Assembly (NCBI GenBank): GCA_937871635.1
Contig: CALMNS010000536.1
Coordinates: 1 to 7,142, forward strand
DNA length: 7,142 nucleotides
DNA from: an uncultured Solirubrobacter sp.
GTDB taxonomy: Bacteria > Actinomycetota > Thermoleophilia > Solirubrobacterales > Solirubrobacteraceae
Direction: 5' to 3'
The notes under the pieces are model-generated. The model saw only the letters and a list, made by a program, of their open reading frames with translations, was not told the origin of the DNA and did not search any database. The position numbers were made by a program, and so were the translations under genes. Shown here piece by piece: positions 1 through 6,518 of the stretch (positions are counted from its first letter, which is position 1; the number at the start of each line of letters is the position of its first letter).

Positions 1-126
1 GGCGGCCTCGAAGGCGGGGACGCGCGGCCCGAGCGAGAGGTGGCCCGAGCGCAGCACCTCGAGGACGGCCCGCTCCTCGGGCTCCCCCAGGACGGGCTGG
101 GCGAGCGGGATCTCCGCGCCGCTCAC
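1..126 (-). CDS. DegT/DnrJ/EryC1/StrS-family aminotransferase, N-terminal fragment (cut by window edge)
   Basis: Only the first 42 codons are present and the frame is open to base 1. The start is GTG at 126-124, which shares GTGA with the cimA stop; there is no clear Shine-Dalgarno sequence, so translation is probably coupled to cimA. The peptide opens with IPLAQPVLGEPEERAVLEVL followed by RSGHLSLGPRVPAFEAA. That is the usual N-terminal pattern of PLP-dependent sugar aminotransferases of the DegT/DnrJ/EryC1/StrS fold (I-P-L-A-x-P-x-L-G ... V-L-x-S-G-x-L-S-x-G-P). The catalytic lysine and PLP site lie outside the window. Members of this family aminate nucleotide-linked keto-sugars for surface polysaccharide or secondary metabolism, and some act on other substrates, so the substrate cannot be named. 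It is the last visible gene of the leuB-ilvE-cimA operon. A link to amino-acid metabolism is suggested by context only. Confidence 0.8.
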   Translation of the reverse strand, partial: MSGAEIPLAQPVLGEPEERAVLEVLRSGHLSLGPRVPAFEAA

Positions 127-1766
127 GGGGCGGTGGTGGCGACGCCCGCGCCGCGGCGATGGGCGACGCGCCCGGGGAGCATGCCGGCCTCCAGCGAGTC
201 GACCAGGGCGTCCCACGACGCCTCGATGACGTTCTCGTGGACGCCGATGGCGCCCCAGGTGTCCGTGCCGTCGGAGGCGTCGAGCAGCACCCGCGTCACC
301 GCGCCGGTGGCGTTCGCCTCGTCGAGGATCCGCACCTTGTAGTTGACCAGGCGGATGTCGCGCAGGTGCGGGTGGATCGCCCCGATCGCGCCGCGCAGGG
401 CGCGGTCGAGCGCGTTGACCGGCCCGTTGCCCTCGGCGGTGTGCACGTAGCGCTCGCCCTCCACCCAGAGCTTGATCGTCGCCTCGGTCTCCACCCGGCA
501 CTGACCAGCATCTCCGGCTTCGCCGGGCTTGCCGGTGCCCAGCCGCTTCTCCGCGATGACCCGCCAGGACTCCAGCGAGAAGAGCGGCTCGTGCTCGCCC
601 GTCTCGCGCCGGATGAGCAGGTCGAAGGACCCGTCGGCCGCCTCGAACTGGTAGCCCGCGTGCTCGAGTTCCTTGACCCGGTCGATGACGCGGGCCGCCG
701 TGCCGTCGTCGAGCTCGACCCCGCGCTCCGCCGCCCGCGTGCGCACCGTGCCGCGCCCGGCCAGCTCGGAGACGAGCAGCTCGCGCGCGTTGCCGACCGC
801 CGCGGGGTCGACGTGCTCGAAGGTGGCCGGGTCGGCGTTGACCCCGGCGACGTGCATCCCGCCCTTGTGGGCGAAGGCGTTCGCCCCGACGTACGGCTGG
901 TCGCGGTCGGGCACGAAGTTGAGCAGCTCGTCGACGTAGTGCGCCGTGGTGGTCAGGTGGGCCAGGCGGTCGGGCGGAAGGACGTGGTGGCCCAGCTTGA
1001 GCTGGAGGTTCGGGATGATCGTGGTGAGGTTCGCGTTGCCGCAGCGCTCCCCGTATCCGTTGAGCGTGGCCTGGACCATGGTGGCGCCCGCCTCGACGCC
1101 GGCGAGCGAGTTGGCCACCCCGCACCCGGCGTCGTCGTGGCAGTGGAGCGCGAGCCCGACCGGCGTGGCGGCCCGCACGAGCGCGGTGACCTCCCCCACC
1201 TCTCCGGGCAGCGTGGCGCCGTTCGTGTCGCACAGGGCGACGTACTCCGCGCCGCCCTCCGCCGCCGCCGTTACGCAGGCCAGCGCGTAGGCCGGGTCCT
1301 CGCGCCAGGCGTCGAAGAAGTGCTCGGCGTCGTAGACCACCCGCTTGCCCTCCCCGGCCAGGAAGGCGACCGAGTCGGCGATCATCGCGAGGTTCTCCTC
1401 GCGCGAGACGCGGGTGACCTTCTCGAGGTGCAGCCCCCACGTCTTGCCCACGATGGTGGTCACCGGGGCGAAGCAGTCGGCGAGCACGCGCAGCCCCGGG
1501 TCCTCGGCCGCGCGCACGTCGCGGCGCCGGGTCATCCCGAAGGCGGCCACGTCGGCGGCGAACGTCTCGCGGGCGAGGCGCTCGAAGAGCTCGGCCTCCT
1601 TGGGGTTCGACGCCGGGAAGCCGGCCTCGATCATCCCGATCCCCAGGTCGTCGAGGGCGTGGGCGACCCGGACCTTCTCCGCGGCCGAGAGCGACATGCC
1701 CTCGCCCTGCATCCCGTCGCGCAGGGTGCAGTCGTAGGCGACGATGGGCGGGCGGGTCGAGATCAC
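123..1766 (-). CDS. cimA: (R)-citramalate synthase
   Basis: Condenses pyruvate with acetyl-CoA to citramalate, the first step of the threonine-independent route to 2-oxobutyrate and isoleucine. The product is 547 aa. The N-terminal DRE-TIM/HMGL-like barrel has YDCTLRDGMQGEG (residues 11-23, with the R16-D17 catalytic pair), IEAGFPASNPKE (46-57), the metal-binding HCHDDAG (208-214, usually H-x-H-N-D-S-G), NGYGERCGNAN (236-246) and HKGGMH (300-305). The C-terminal LeuA-type allosteric/dimerisation domain (about 425-535) ends in WGAIGVHENVIEASWDALVD, typical of the CimA clade rather than LeuA or homocitrate synthase. The GTG start at 1766 shares GTGA with the ilvE stop. An open frame continues 62 codons further upstream, but that part is an Arg/Pro-rich shadow of ilvE and lacks family similarity. 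No Shine-Dalgarno sequence is visible, so translational coupling to ilvE is likely. The frame is intact. The end product probably feeds back on the C-terminal domain, which is family knowledge. Confidence 0.95.
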   Translation of the reverse strand: MISTRPPIVAYDCTLRDGMQGEGMSLSAAEKVRVAHALDDLGIGMIEAGFPASNPKEAELFERLARETFAADVAAFGMTRRRDVRAAEDPGLRVLADCFAPVTTIVGKTWGLHLEKVTRVSREENLAMIADSVAFLAGEGKRVVYDAEHFFDAWREDPAYALACVTAAAEGGAEYVALCDTNGATLPGEVGEVTALVRAATPVGLALHCHDDAGCGVANSLAGVEAGATMVQATLNGYGERCGNANLTTIIPNLQLKLGHHVLPPDRLAHLTTTAHYVDELLNFVPDRDQPYVGANAFAHKGGMHVAGVNADPATFEHVDPAAVGNARELLVSELAGRGTVRTRAAERGVELDDGTAARVIDRVKELEHAGYQFEAADGSFDLLIRRETGEHEPLFSLESWRVIAEKRLGTGKPGEAGDAGQCRVETEATIKLWVEGERYVHTAEGNGPVNALDRALRGAIGAIHPHLRDIRLVNYKVRILDEANATGAVTRVLLDASDGTDTWGAIGVHENVIEASWDALVDSLEAGMLPGRVAHRRGAGVATTAP

Positions 1767-2710
1767 GAAGGGGCAGGCGCGGCGGTGGCCCGCGGCACCA
1801 CGTCGAGCCACTCGGCGTAGCGCTCCGAGCGCCCGTGCAGCGCGTCCTCGTACTCCCGCTGGACGACCCGGGTGATCTCGCCGGGCCGGCCGTCGGCGAC
1901 CGCGTGGTCGTCGATCTCCCGGACGGGCACGAGCTCGGCGGCGGTGCCGCACAGGAAGACCTCGTCGGCCAGGTAGAGCTCGGCGCGGGCGATGTCGCGC
2001 TCGACCACCTCGTAGCCCAGGTCGCGGGCGATCTGGATCACCGAGCGGCGCGAGATGCCGTCGAGGATCGAGGCGGTCTGGGGCGGCGTGAGGATCACCC
2101 CGTCGCGCACGACGAAGATGTTCTCCCCCGAGCCCTCGCAGACGTGGCCGAGGTGGTCAAGGAGGATGGCCTCCTCGTAGCCCGCCTTGTGCGACTCGAT
2201 CTTGGCCAGGATCGAGTTGAGGTACTGCCCGGTGGCCTTGGCCTGGGGGATCAGCGCGTCGGGACCGATCCGGCGCCACGAGGAGACCTTCGCCCGGATC
2301 CCGTTCGCCTTGCCCTCCTCCCCCAGGTACGCCCCCCAGGTCCAGCACGCGATGGCCACGTCGACGGTGGCCTCGAGCGGGAACAGTCCCATCGTCCCGT
2401 AGCCGCGGAAGACGATCGGGCGGATGTAGCACGCCGCCAGCCCGTTGGCGGCGATCACCTCGTGCGTCGCGGCGCGGATCGCCTCGCGCGAGTAGGGGAC
2501 GGGCATGTAGTAGAGCTCGGCGGACCGGAACAGCCGCTCGACGTGGTCGGCGTGGCGGAAGATCGCCGTGCCGCGCGGCGTGTCGTAGGCCCGGACGCCC
2601 TCGAAGACGCCCGTCCCGTAGTGCAGGCCGTGGGTGAGCACGTGGACCTTGGCCTCGTCCCAGGGCACGAGCTCGCCGTTCATCCAGATGACGTCAGCGG
2701 CGTTCTGCAC
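1763..2710 (-). CDS. ilvE: Branched-chain amino acid aminotransferase (class IV PLP enzyme)
   Basis: Reversible transamination between 2-keto acids and leucine, isoleucine or valine, with glutamate as the amino donor. The product is 315 aa, close to the family's 300-310. Visible motifs are WMNGELVPWDEAKVHVLTHG (9-28), HYGTGVFEGVRAY (30-42), the PLP-lysine segment QAKATGQYLNS with K158, CEGSGENIF (191-199, E192 in the cofactor-ring position), the class-IV signature region through LADEVFLCGTAAELVPV (248-263), and SILDGISR (214-221). The GTG at 2710 overlaps the last 17 nt of leuB. It is preferred over ATG 2683 because a GAGGAG lies about 10 nt upstream of the GTG, the ATG has no ribosome site, and homologues usually carry the ADVIW-like residues before MNGEL. 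The 3' end overlaps cimA by GTGA. It serves leucine and isoleucine synthesis with its operon partners. Confidence 0.95.
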   Translation of the reverse strand: MQNAADVIWMNGELVPWDEAKVHVLTHGLHYGTGVFEGVRAYDTPRGTAIFRHADHVERLFRSAELYYMPVPYSREAIRAATHEVIAANGLAACYIRPIVFRGYGTMGLFPLEATVDVAIACWTWGAYLGEEGKANGIRAKVSSWRRIGPDALIPQAKATGQYLNSILAKIESHKAGYEEAILLDHLGHVCEGSGENIFVVRDGVILTPPQTASILDGISRRSVIQIARDLGYEVVERDIARAELYLADEVFLCGTAAELVPVREIDDHAVADGRPGEITRVVQREYEDALHGRSERYAEWLDVVPRATAAPAPS

Positions 2711-3770
2711 TCGGTTCCAGCTCCTCGTCGGTCTTCCAGAGTTCGGCCAACACGGCCTGTGTGGCCTCCGCGGTCGTCGCCGAGCCGCCGAGGTCGGCGG
2801 TGCGCAGCCCGGCCGCGAGAGCCCGGTCCACGGCGGATCCTACGGCAGCCGCCTCCCGCTCGAGCCCGAGCCCCTGCTCGAGCATCAGCGCGGCGGAGAG
2901 GAACATGGCCAGCGGGTTGGCGATCCCCTGGCCGGCGATGTCGGGCGCCGAGCCGTGCACGGGCTCGAACAGGCCGGGATTCCGTCCCCGCCCATTCTCG
3001 CCGAGCGACGCGCTCGGCAGCAGCCCGATCGAGCCGGAGAGCATCGCGGCCTCGTCGGAGAGGATGTCGCCGAAGAGGTTCTCGGTGAGGATGACGTCGA
3101 AGTGCCGCGGGGCGGCGATCAGCTTCATGGCGGCGTTGTCGACCAGCAGGTGCTCAAGCTCGACGTGGGGGAACTCCTCGGAGTGCACCCGGGTGACCAC
3201 CTCGCGCCACAGCCGGCTCGACTCCATGACGTTCGCCTTGTCCACGCTCGTCACCCGCGAGCGGGCGGTGGCGAAGCCGCGGCGGGCGATGCGCTCGATC
3301 TCGGCCACGGAGTAGGTGCAGGTGTCGAACGCGGAGTCCTGCTCGCGGCCCGACGCCCCGAAGTAGATGCCGCCGGTGAGCTCGCGGACGACGACGAGGT
3401 CGGTGCCCTCGATGATCTCGCGCTTGAGCGGGCTCGCGTCGTAGAGGGCGGGGACGGGCCGCACCGGGCGGAGGTTGGCGAACAGCCCGAGCGCCTTGCG
3501 CAGCCCGAGGAGGCCCTGCTCCGGGCGCGGCCGCGAGGGGTCGGTGGTGTCCCACTTGGGGCCGCCGACCGCGGCGAGCAGGACGGCGTCGGCGCCCTTG
3601 GCCGCCGCCAGCGCCTCGTCGGTGAGCGCGGTGCCGTGCACGTCGATCGCCGCCCCGCCGAACAGGTGCGGCTCATAGACGAGGTCCGGGGCCACCTCGC
3701 GCAGGACCTCGATCGCCGCGGCGAGGATCTCCGGGCCGATCCCGTCGCCCGGGAGGGTGACGACCTTCAC
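2694..3770 (-). CDS. leuB: 3-isopropylmalate dehydrogenase (also serves citramalate pathway)
   Basis: NAD-dependent oxidative decarboxylation of 3-isopropylmalate in leucine synthesis. LeuB enzymes also oxidise 3-methylmalate in the citramalate route to isoleucine, which fits its position beside cimA. The product is 358 aa, the usual length. Motifs in order: LPGDGIGPEI (6-15), GGPKWD (69-74), the substrate arginines in LFANLRPVRP (97-106), VVRELTGGIYFG (127-138), VDKANVM (176-182, catalytic K178), the metal aspartates D211, D235 and D239, the family signature NLFGDILSDEAAMLSGSIGL (231-250), and the NAD-binding EPVHGSAPDIAG (269-280). A small insertion, GRGRN, precedes the PGLFEPVHG segment. 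The GTG start at 3770 shares GTGA with the stop of the GST gene and has GAGGG 6 nt upstream. The longer open frame to 4544 is an antisense-of-frame shadow and is rejected. The 3' end overlaps ilvE. Confidence 0.96.
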   Translation of the reverse strand: MKVVTLPGDGIGPEILAAAIEVLREVAPDLVYEPHLFGGAAIDVHGTALTDEALAAAKGADAVLLAAVGGPKWDTTDPSRPRPEQGLLGLRKALGLFANLRPVRPVPALYDASPLKREIIEGTDLVVVRELTGGIYFGASGREQDSAFDTCTYSVAEIERIARRGFATARSRVTSVDKANVMESSRLWREVVTRVHSEEFPHVELEHLLVDNAAMKLIAAPRHFDVILTENLFGDILSDEAAMLSGSIGLLPSASLGENGRGRNPGLFEPVHGSAPDIAGQGIANPLAMFLSAALMLEQGLGLEREAAAVGSAVDRALAAGLRTADLGGSATTAEATQAVLAELWKTDEELEPSAERR

Positions 3771-4681
3771 GACAGGCCCTCGCGCGCGTGCGGGGCGGTG
3801 AAGTCGAGCGCGGGCCCGACGGGGACCTTGCGCTGCGGGTTCACCGACGGGTGGGTCGTGTAGTAGTGGCGCTTGATCTCGTCCATGCGGACCGTCTCGG
3901 CGACGTGCGGCCGCTGGTGGAGCTCGCGCAGGTAGCCCCACAGGTTCGGCAGGTCGACGATCCGCCGCACCGAGCACTTGAAGTGGATCGCGTAGACGGA
4001 GTCGAAGCGCACGAGCGTGGTGAACAGCCGCCAGTCGGCCTCGGTCGGCTCGGGCGTGCCCGCCAGCCAGCGGCGCCGTCCGAGGAGGTCCTCGAGGAAG
4101 TCGAGCGTGGCGAACAGCTCGGTGACCGTCTCCTCGTAGAAGGCCTGGTCCTCGGAGAAGCCGGCCTGGTAGACGCCGTTGTTGAGCGTGTCGTAGATCC
4201 GCCCGTTGAGGGCGTCGATCTCCTCGCGCGCCTCGGGCGGGTAGAGGTCGGGGGCGCCGGCCGGCGCGCTCGCCTCGAGGATCCGCAGGATGTCGGCCGA
4301 CTCGTTGTTGACGATCCGCTTGGCATGGGTGTCCCACAGCACCGGCACGCTGACCCGGCCCGCGAAGCCGGGGTCGGTCGCCGCGTAGCCCTCGCTCAAG
4401 TACGTCCAGCCGTTGACCGGATCGGCGTACTCGCCGCCGGTGAACGCCCAGCCGCGATCGTCGCGGATCGGATCGACCGCGGACATGCTCACCACGCCGG
4501 CGAGGCCGAGGAGCTCGCGGGCGATGATCGTCCGGTGCGCCCACGGGCAGGCGTAGCTGACGTAGAGGTGGTAGCGGCCGGGCTCGAGCGACGCCGGCTG
4601 CTCGCGGAACGCGGACGCCTGGCGCTCGAAGCGGCCGGAGGCGCCTTCGCGGCCGAGGGAGAACTGCGCAGCGGAGCTCAT
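3767..4681 (-). CDS. Xi-class glutathione S-transferase / glutathionyl-hydroquinone reductase-like
   Basis: A predicted cytosolic thiol-dependent reductase that removes a thiol adduct from quinols (YqjG/ECM4 family). The product is 304 aa, slightly shorter than E. coli YqjG owing to a short N-terminus. Visible: FERQASAFR near the N-terminus, then PGRYHLYVSYACPWAHRTII with catalytic C45 (CPWA), VPVLWD (112-117) and NNESADILRI (125-134, the cis-loop/thiol-binding area), completing the thioredoxin-like domain. The helical C-domain runs from about 150 and includes DTLNNGVYQAGF and RFDSVYAIHFKC, with YYTTHPSVNP near the end. ATG 4681 is chosen; the open frame to 4774 would run across the divergent promoter and into vapB. 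There is no leader: a TATGGT hexamer ends 6 nt before the ATG, fitting a leaderless mRNA. If the organism is an actinomycete, the natural thiol may be mycothiol rather than glutathione (inference). It is the first gene of the leuB-ilvE-cimA operon, an unusual partner. Confidence 0.88.
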   Translation of the reverse strand: MSSAAQFSLGREGASGRFERQASAFREQPASLEPGRYHLYVSYACPWAHRTIIARELLGLAGVVSMSAVDPIRDDRGWAFTGGEYADPVNGWTYLSEGYAATDPGFAGRVSVPVLWDTHAKRIVNNESADILRILEASAPAGAPDLYPPEAREEIDALNGRIYDTLNNGVYQAGFSEDQAFYEETVTELFATLDFLEDLLGRRRWLAGTPEPTEADWRLFTTLVRFDSVYAIHFKCSVRRIVDLPNLWGYLRELHQRPHVAETVRMDEIKRHYYTTHPSVNPQRKVPVGPALDFTAPHAREGLS

Positions 4682-4687
4682 GGGTTC

Positions 4688-4693
4688 ACCATA
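4688..4693 (-). promoter_or_regulatory. Putative -10 element for the GST-leuB-ilvE-cimA operon (leaderless)
   Basis: The minus strand reads TATGGT, matching TAnnnT, followed by GAACCC and then ATG at 4681. The 6-nt gap would place transcription initiation at or next to the A of the start codon. No convincing -35 hexamer is seen 16-18 bp upstream (4711-4717). The first T-A-T-G of the hexamer is the left arm of the palindrome at 4690-4704. Inferred from sequence only. Confidence 0.45.
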
Positions 4694-4704
4694 CGTGACG
4701 TATG
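4690..4704. promoter_or_regulatory. 15-bp perfect palindrome, probable operator in the divergent vapB/GST promoter
   Basis: Arms CATACGT (4690-4696) and ACGTATG (4698-4704) are exact inverse complements around a single central G (4697). It lies in the only real intergenic gap of the window, between two divergent start codons 32 bp apart. RHH-type VapB antitoxins usually bind inverted repeats overlapping their own promoter, alone or with VapC, so VapB is the natural candidate ligand. Because the repeat overlaps both putative -10 elements, binding would be expected to silence both directions. The palindrome is seen directly; the ligand is inferred. Confidence 0.65.
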
Positions 4705-4706
4705 CT
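4701..4706 (+). promoter_or_regulatory. Putative -10 element for vapB-vapC-sir2-herA (leaderless)
   Basis: The plus strand reads TATGCT (TAnnnT) followed by ACCCGGC and ATG at 4714. The 7-nt gap fits a leaderless transcript beginning at the vapB start codon, and no Shine-Dalgarno sequence precedes that ATG. No good -35 hexamer is visible at 4677-4683, a region that would overlap the GST start codon. The first four bases belong to the right arm of the palindrome. Confidence 0.45.
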
Positions 4707-4713
4707 ACCCGGC

Positions 4714-4962
4714 ATGGAGCGTACGACCGTGTACCTGCCCGACGACCTGCGCAAGCGACTCGCCGCCGCGGCACAGGACGCCGACCGTCCTCAGGCCGAG
4801 CTCATCCGAGAGGCGCTCGACCAGTACCTCGCCGACCGGCAGCAGCGACCGTGGCCCTCGTTCATCGGCTCGGCCGGGGACATCGGCATCCCGGCCACCG
4901 AGGCGAAGGCCTGGGTACGAAGCGAGTGGGACCGGATGACGAGCTCCGATGATCACCCTTGA
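4714..4962 (+). CDS. vapB: VapB-type ribbon-helix-helix antitoxin
   Basis: An 82-aa antitoxin predicted to neutralise the adjacent PIN toxin and to repress its own promoter. The N-terminus ERTTVYLPDDLRKRLAAAA is the DNA-contacting beta strand (2-8) plus the first helix of a CopG/Arc-like RHH fold; RPQAELIREALDQYL (25-39) is the second helix. The C-terminal arm (about 44-76), with WPSFIGSAGDIGIP and AKAWVRSEWDR, is the usual VapC-wrapping tail. An upstream ATG at 4702 would add only MLPG and lies inside the -10/palindrome, so ATG 4714 is preferred; the M-E-R-T-T-V-Y-L-P start is typical of the family. The stop overlaps vapC by 14 nt. It is divergent from the GST gene and probably autoregulated through the palindrome at 4690-4704. 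Confidence 0.88.
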   Translation: MERTTVYLPDDLRKRLAAAAQDADRPQAELIREALDQYLADRQQRPWPSFIGSAGDIGIPATEAKAWVRSEWDRMTSSDDHP

Positions 4963-5350
4963 CACGTCAGCCCTCCTCGCCCTGGCCAACGCGGAGGACC
5001 CGAACCACTCGCGGGCGATCGAGGAGCTGCCCCTCAACTCCGCTCCGTTCCTCGTGCCCGCGGGCATCCTGGCGGAGATCACGTACATGCTCGACCGCCG
5101 GGCGCGGGCCGGCTCGGTCGACGCCTTCCTCGCCGACCTCGATTCGGGCAGTCTCGTGCTCCACTGCGGCGACGATGACCTGGGCCGGATCCGCGAGCTG
5201 ATCGGCCGGTACGCCGATCTGCCGCTCGGCTTCGCCGACGCTTCGGTCGTCGCCTGCGCCGAACGTCACCGGGGGAATGTGTTGACCTTCGACCGGGACT
5301 TCGCTGTTGTGGCACGTGAAGGCACGATCGAGGTGCGGCCAGATGCATGA
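4949..5350 (+). CDS. vapC: VapC-type PIN-domain toxin (predicted endoribonuclease)
   Basis: A 133-aa, single PIN domain of normal VapC length, predicted to be a Mg-dependent RNase that cuts tRNA, rRNA or other RNA when released from VapB. Acidic residues expected at the active site are present: D5 in MITLDTSALLAL, E43 in ILAEITYML, D97 in LGFADASVVACAE, and D115/D117 in VLTFDRDF. The start ATG 4949 lies inside vapB (14-nt overlap) with only a weak purine stretch before it, so coupled translation is likely. Its last codons contain the ribosome site and start codon of the SIR2 gene, which overlaps by 8 nt. The frame is intact, in contrast to the two genes that follow. The RNA target cannot be read from sequence. 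Confidence 0.92.
   Translation: MITLDTSALLALANAEDPNHSRAIEELPLNSAPFLVPAGILAEITYMLDRRARAGSVDAFLADLDSGSLVLHCGDDDLGRIRELIGRYADLPLGFADASVVACAERHRGNVLTFDRDFAVVAREGTIEVRPDA
5330..5335 (+). promoter_or_regulatory. Shine-Dalgarno for the SIR2 gene, inside vapC
   Basis: GAGGTG lies 7 nt before ATG 5343, within the 3' end of vapC. It supports 5343 as the SIR2 start and joint transcription with vapBC. The other in-frame start upstream (5307) would lie deeper in vapC and adds no family-like residues. Confidence 0.6.
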
Positions 5351-5510
5351 TCCTGAACGGCACGTCAGCTACGTCCAACAGCGACTCGCCCAGGACAAGG
5401 GATCGACTGGCGTTCTGTTTAGCGCAGGCTGTCCGGTGTCCGTTCGAACCCCTGGGAACCAGCCACTAATCCCCGATATCGCTGGCATGACTGCAGCGCT
5501 TCGCACGAAG

Positions 5511-5518
5511 CTCGAGGC
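5511..5518 (+). other. Frame break 1 in the SIR2 gene
   Basis: CTC GAG (5511-5516) ends the first frame and the family-like reading resumes with GGC at 5516-5518, giving K-L-E-G-I-S-H-A-D-A-F. This equals one missing G (CTCGAGGGC read as CTCGAGGC). The exact position could shift by a few codons, because both frames are open here until the stop at 5589. No classical slippery heptamer (X XXY YYZ) is present. Confidence 0.6.
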
Positions 5519-6196
5519 ATCTCACATGCCGACGCGTTCGCTGCCCTCCTTTCGAATCTCGTTCAGGACGGACTCACCGACGCGAACTTAGAGGATTGGC
5601 TGAACCACGTACGCGCGCTTGGAACCGTCGTGGGTGGCGGGACAGTGCGCGGGTTCGATCGCGCATCACTCGAAGCCTTAGACGTGGCCGTCGGCGACGC
5701 GATCAACGATTTGGTCGCGGTATCGCTGCCGAGCGAGGATTCGCCGTATCACCAACTCGCTGCTTGGGCTGGCTCTATCGCTCGTGCCCAAGCCCTCGAG
5801 ATATTCACCACCAACTACGACCTCCTGATTGAGCAGGCCCTAGAGGAGAGCCGTGTCCCCTACTTCGACGGCTTCGTCGGGGCCCGCGAGAGCTTCCTCG
5901 ATATCACAGCCATCGAGGACGACGAGATGCCCGCTCGATGGGTTCGGCTCTGGAAGTTGCATGGATCGGTGAACTGGCGGCTCGACGGTTCGTCCGTCAG
6001 CAGAGTGAGCCATCTGCAGGCTGGCTCACCGCGTCTAGTTCATCCCTCTCATCTCAAGTATGACGAGAGCCGGAGGATGCCCTACCTGGCGATGATCGAC
6101 CGCCTGCGGGCGTTTCTGCGGAGGCGAGGCGCCGCACGGTTCGTGTCCGGCTACTCCTTCGGCGATCGACATATCAACGAGGCGATGATCCAGGGT

Positions 6197-6204
6197 CTCG
6201 AGGG
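6197..6204 (+). other. Frame break 2 in the SIR2 gene
   Basis: CTC GAG (6197-6202) ends segment 2 and the family-like reading resumes with GGG at 6202-6204, giving Q-G-L-E-G-N-P-T-A-T-V-F-G-F. This equals one missing G in a G run. Without it the frame ends at 6295 with a Ser/Arg-rich tail unlike the family. The same CTCGAGG heptamer, in the same phase, occurs at break 1. Confidence 0.65.
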
Positions 6205-6518
6205 AATCCGACCGCAACTGTCTTCGGTTTCCTCCACGGCGACCTCCAGCGGTATCCCGAGGCGATCGCCTTGGCAAGGCGTCGGCCGAACCTAGGTCTG
6301 GTAGCCGAGGGAAGCGCAATTATCGGAACAGTGCAGGGCGACTGGGGTCGTCCGTCGTCCGACCCTGCAGCGGACAGCACACCTTGGATTGAATGGCTCG
6401 CTCCGGCGACGGGTGCAAGTAACCAACAGGCGCGGGTGCACCTTGGGGACTTTGCTGTCCTCGGACGTTTCCTCGCTGAGTTGATCGGACCCGCGACAGC
6501 CCGCGATCCGGCGCAAGC

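Noticed and set aside
159..1820. Long plus-strand open frame (553 codons) opposite cimA
   Set aside because: It is antisense to a fully convincing cimA, with Arg/Val/Gly/Asp-rich sequence and no family motif. Long antisense frames are expected at this GC.
1767..1952. Extended N-terminus of cimA
   Set aside because: The extra 62 residues are an Arg/Ala-rich shadow of ilvE. Family similarity starts just after GTG 1766, which also gives the GTGA junction.
1835..3863. Two long plus-strand open frames (1835-3088 and 2634-3863) opposite ilvE and leuB
   Set aside because: Low-complexity shadows of strongly supported genes, overlapping each other, with no recognisable domain.
3771..4544. Extended N-terminus of leuB into the GST gene
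   Set aside because: The added residues are Arg/Pro-rich shadow sequence. KVVTLPGDGIGPE is the normal LeuB beginning.
4702..4713. vapB start at ATG 4702
   Set aside because: The ATG is part of the palindrome and putative -10 element and would add only four residues. The family normally begins at M-E-R-T-T-V.
4682..4774. Longer GST start at 4774
   Set aside because: It would cross the divergent promoter and palindrome and overlap vapB antisense. Its extra 31 residues have no family resemblance.
5596..5832. Separate 78-codon plus-strand ORF
   Set aside because: A different frame inside SIR2 segment 2, which carries the TTNYD motif in its own frame. The peptide is Arg-rich with no motif.
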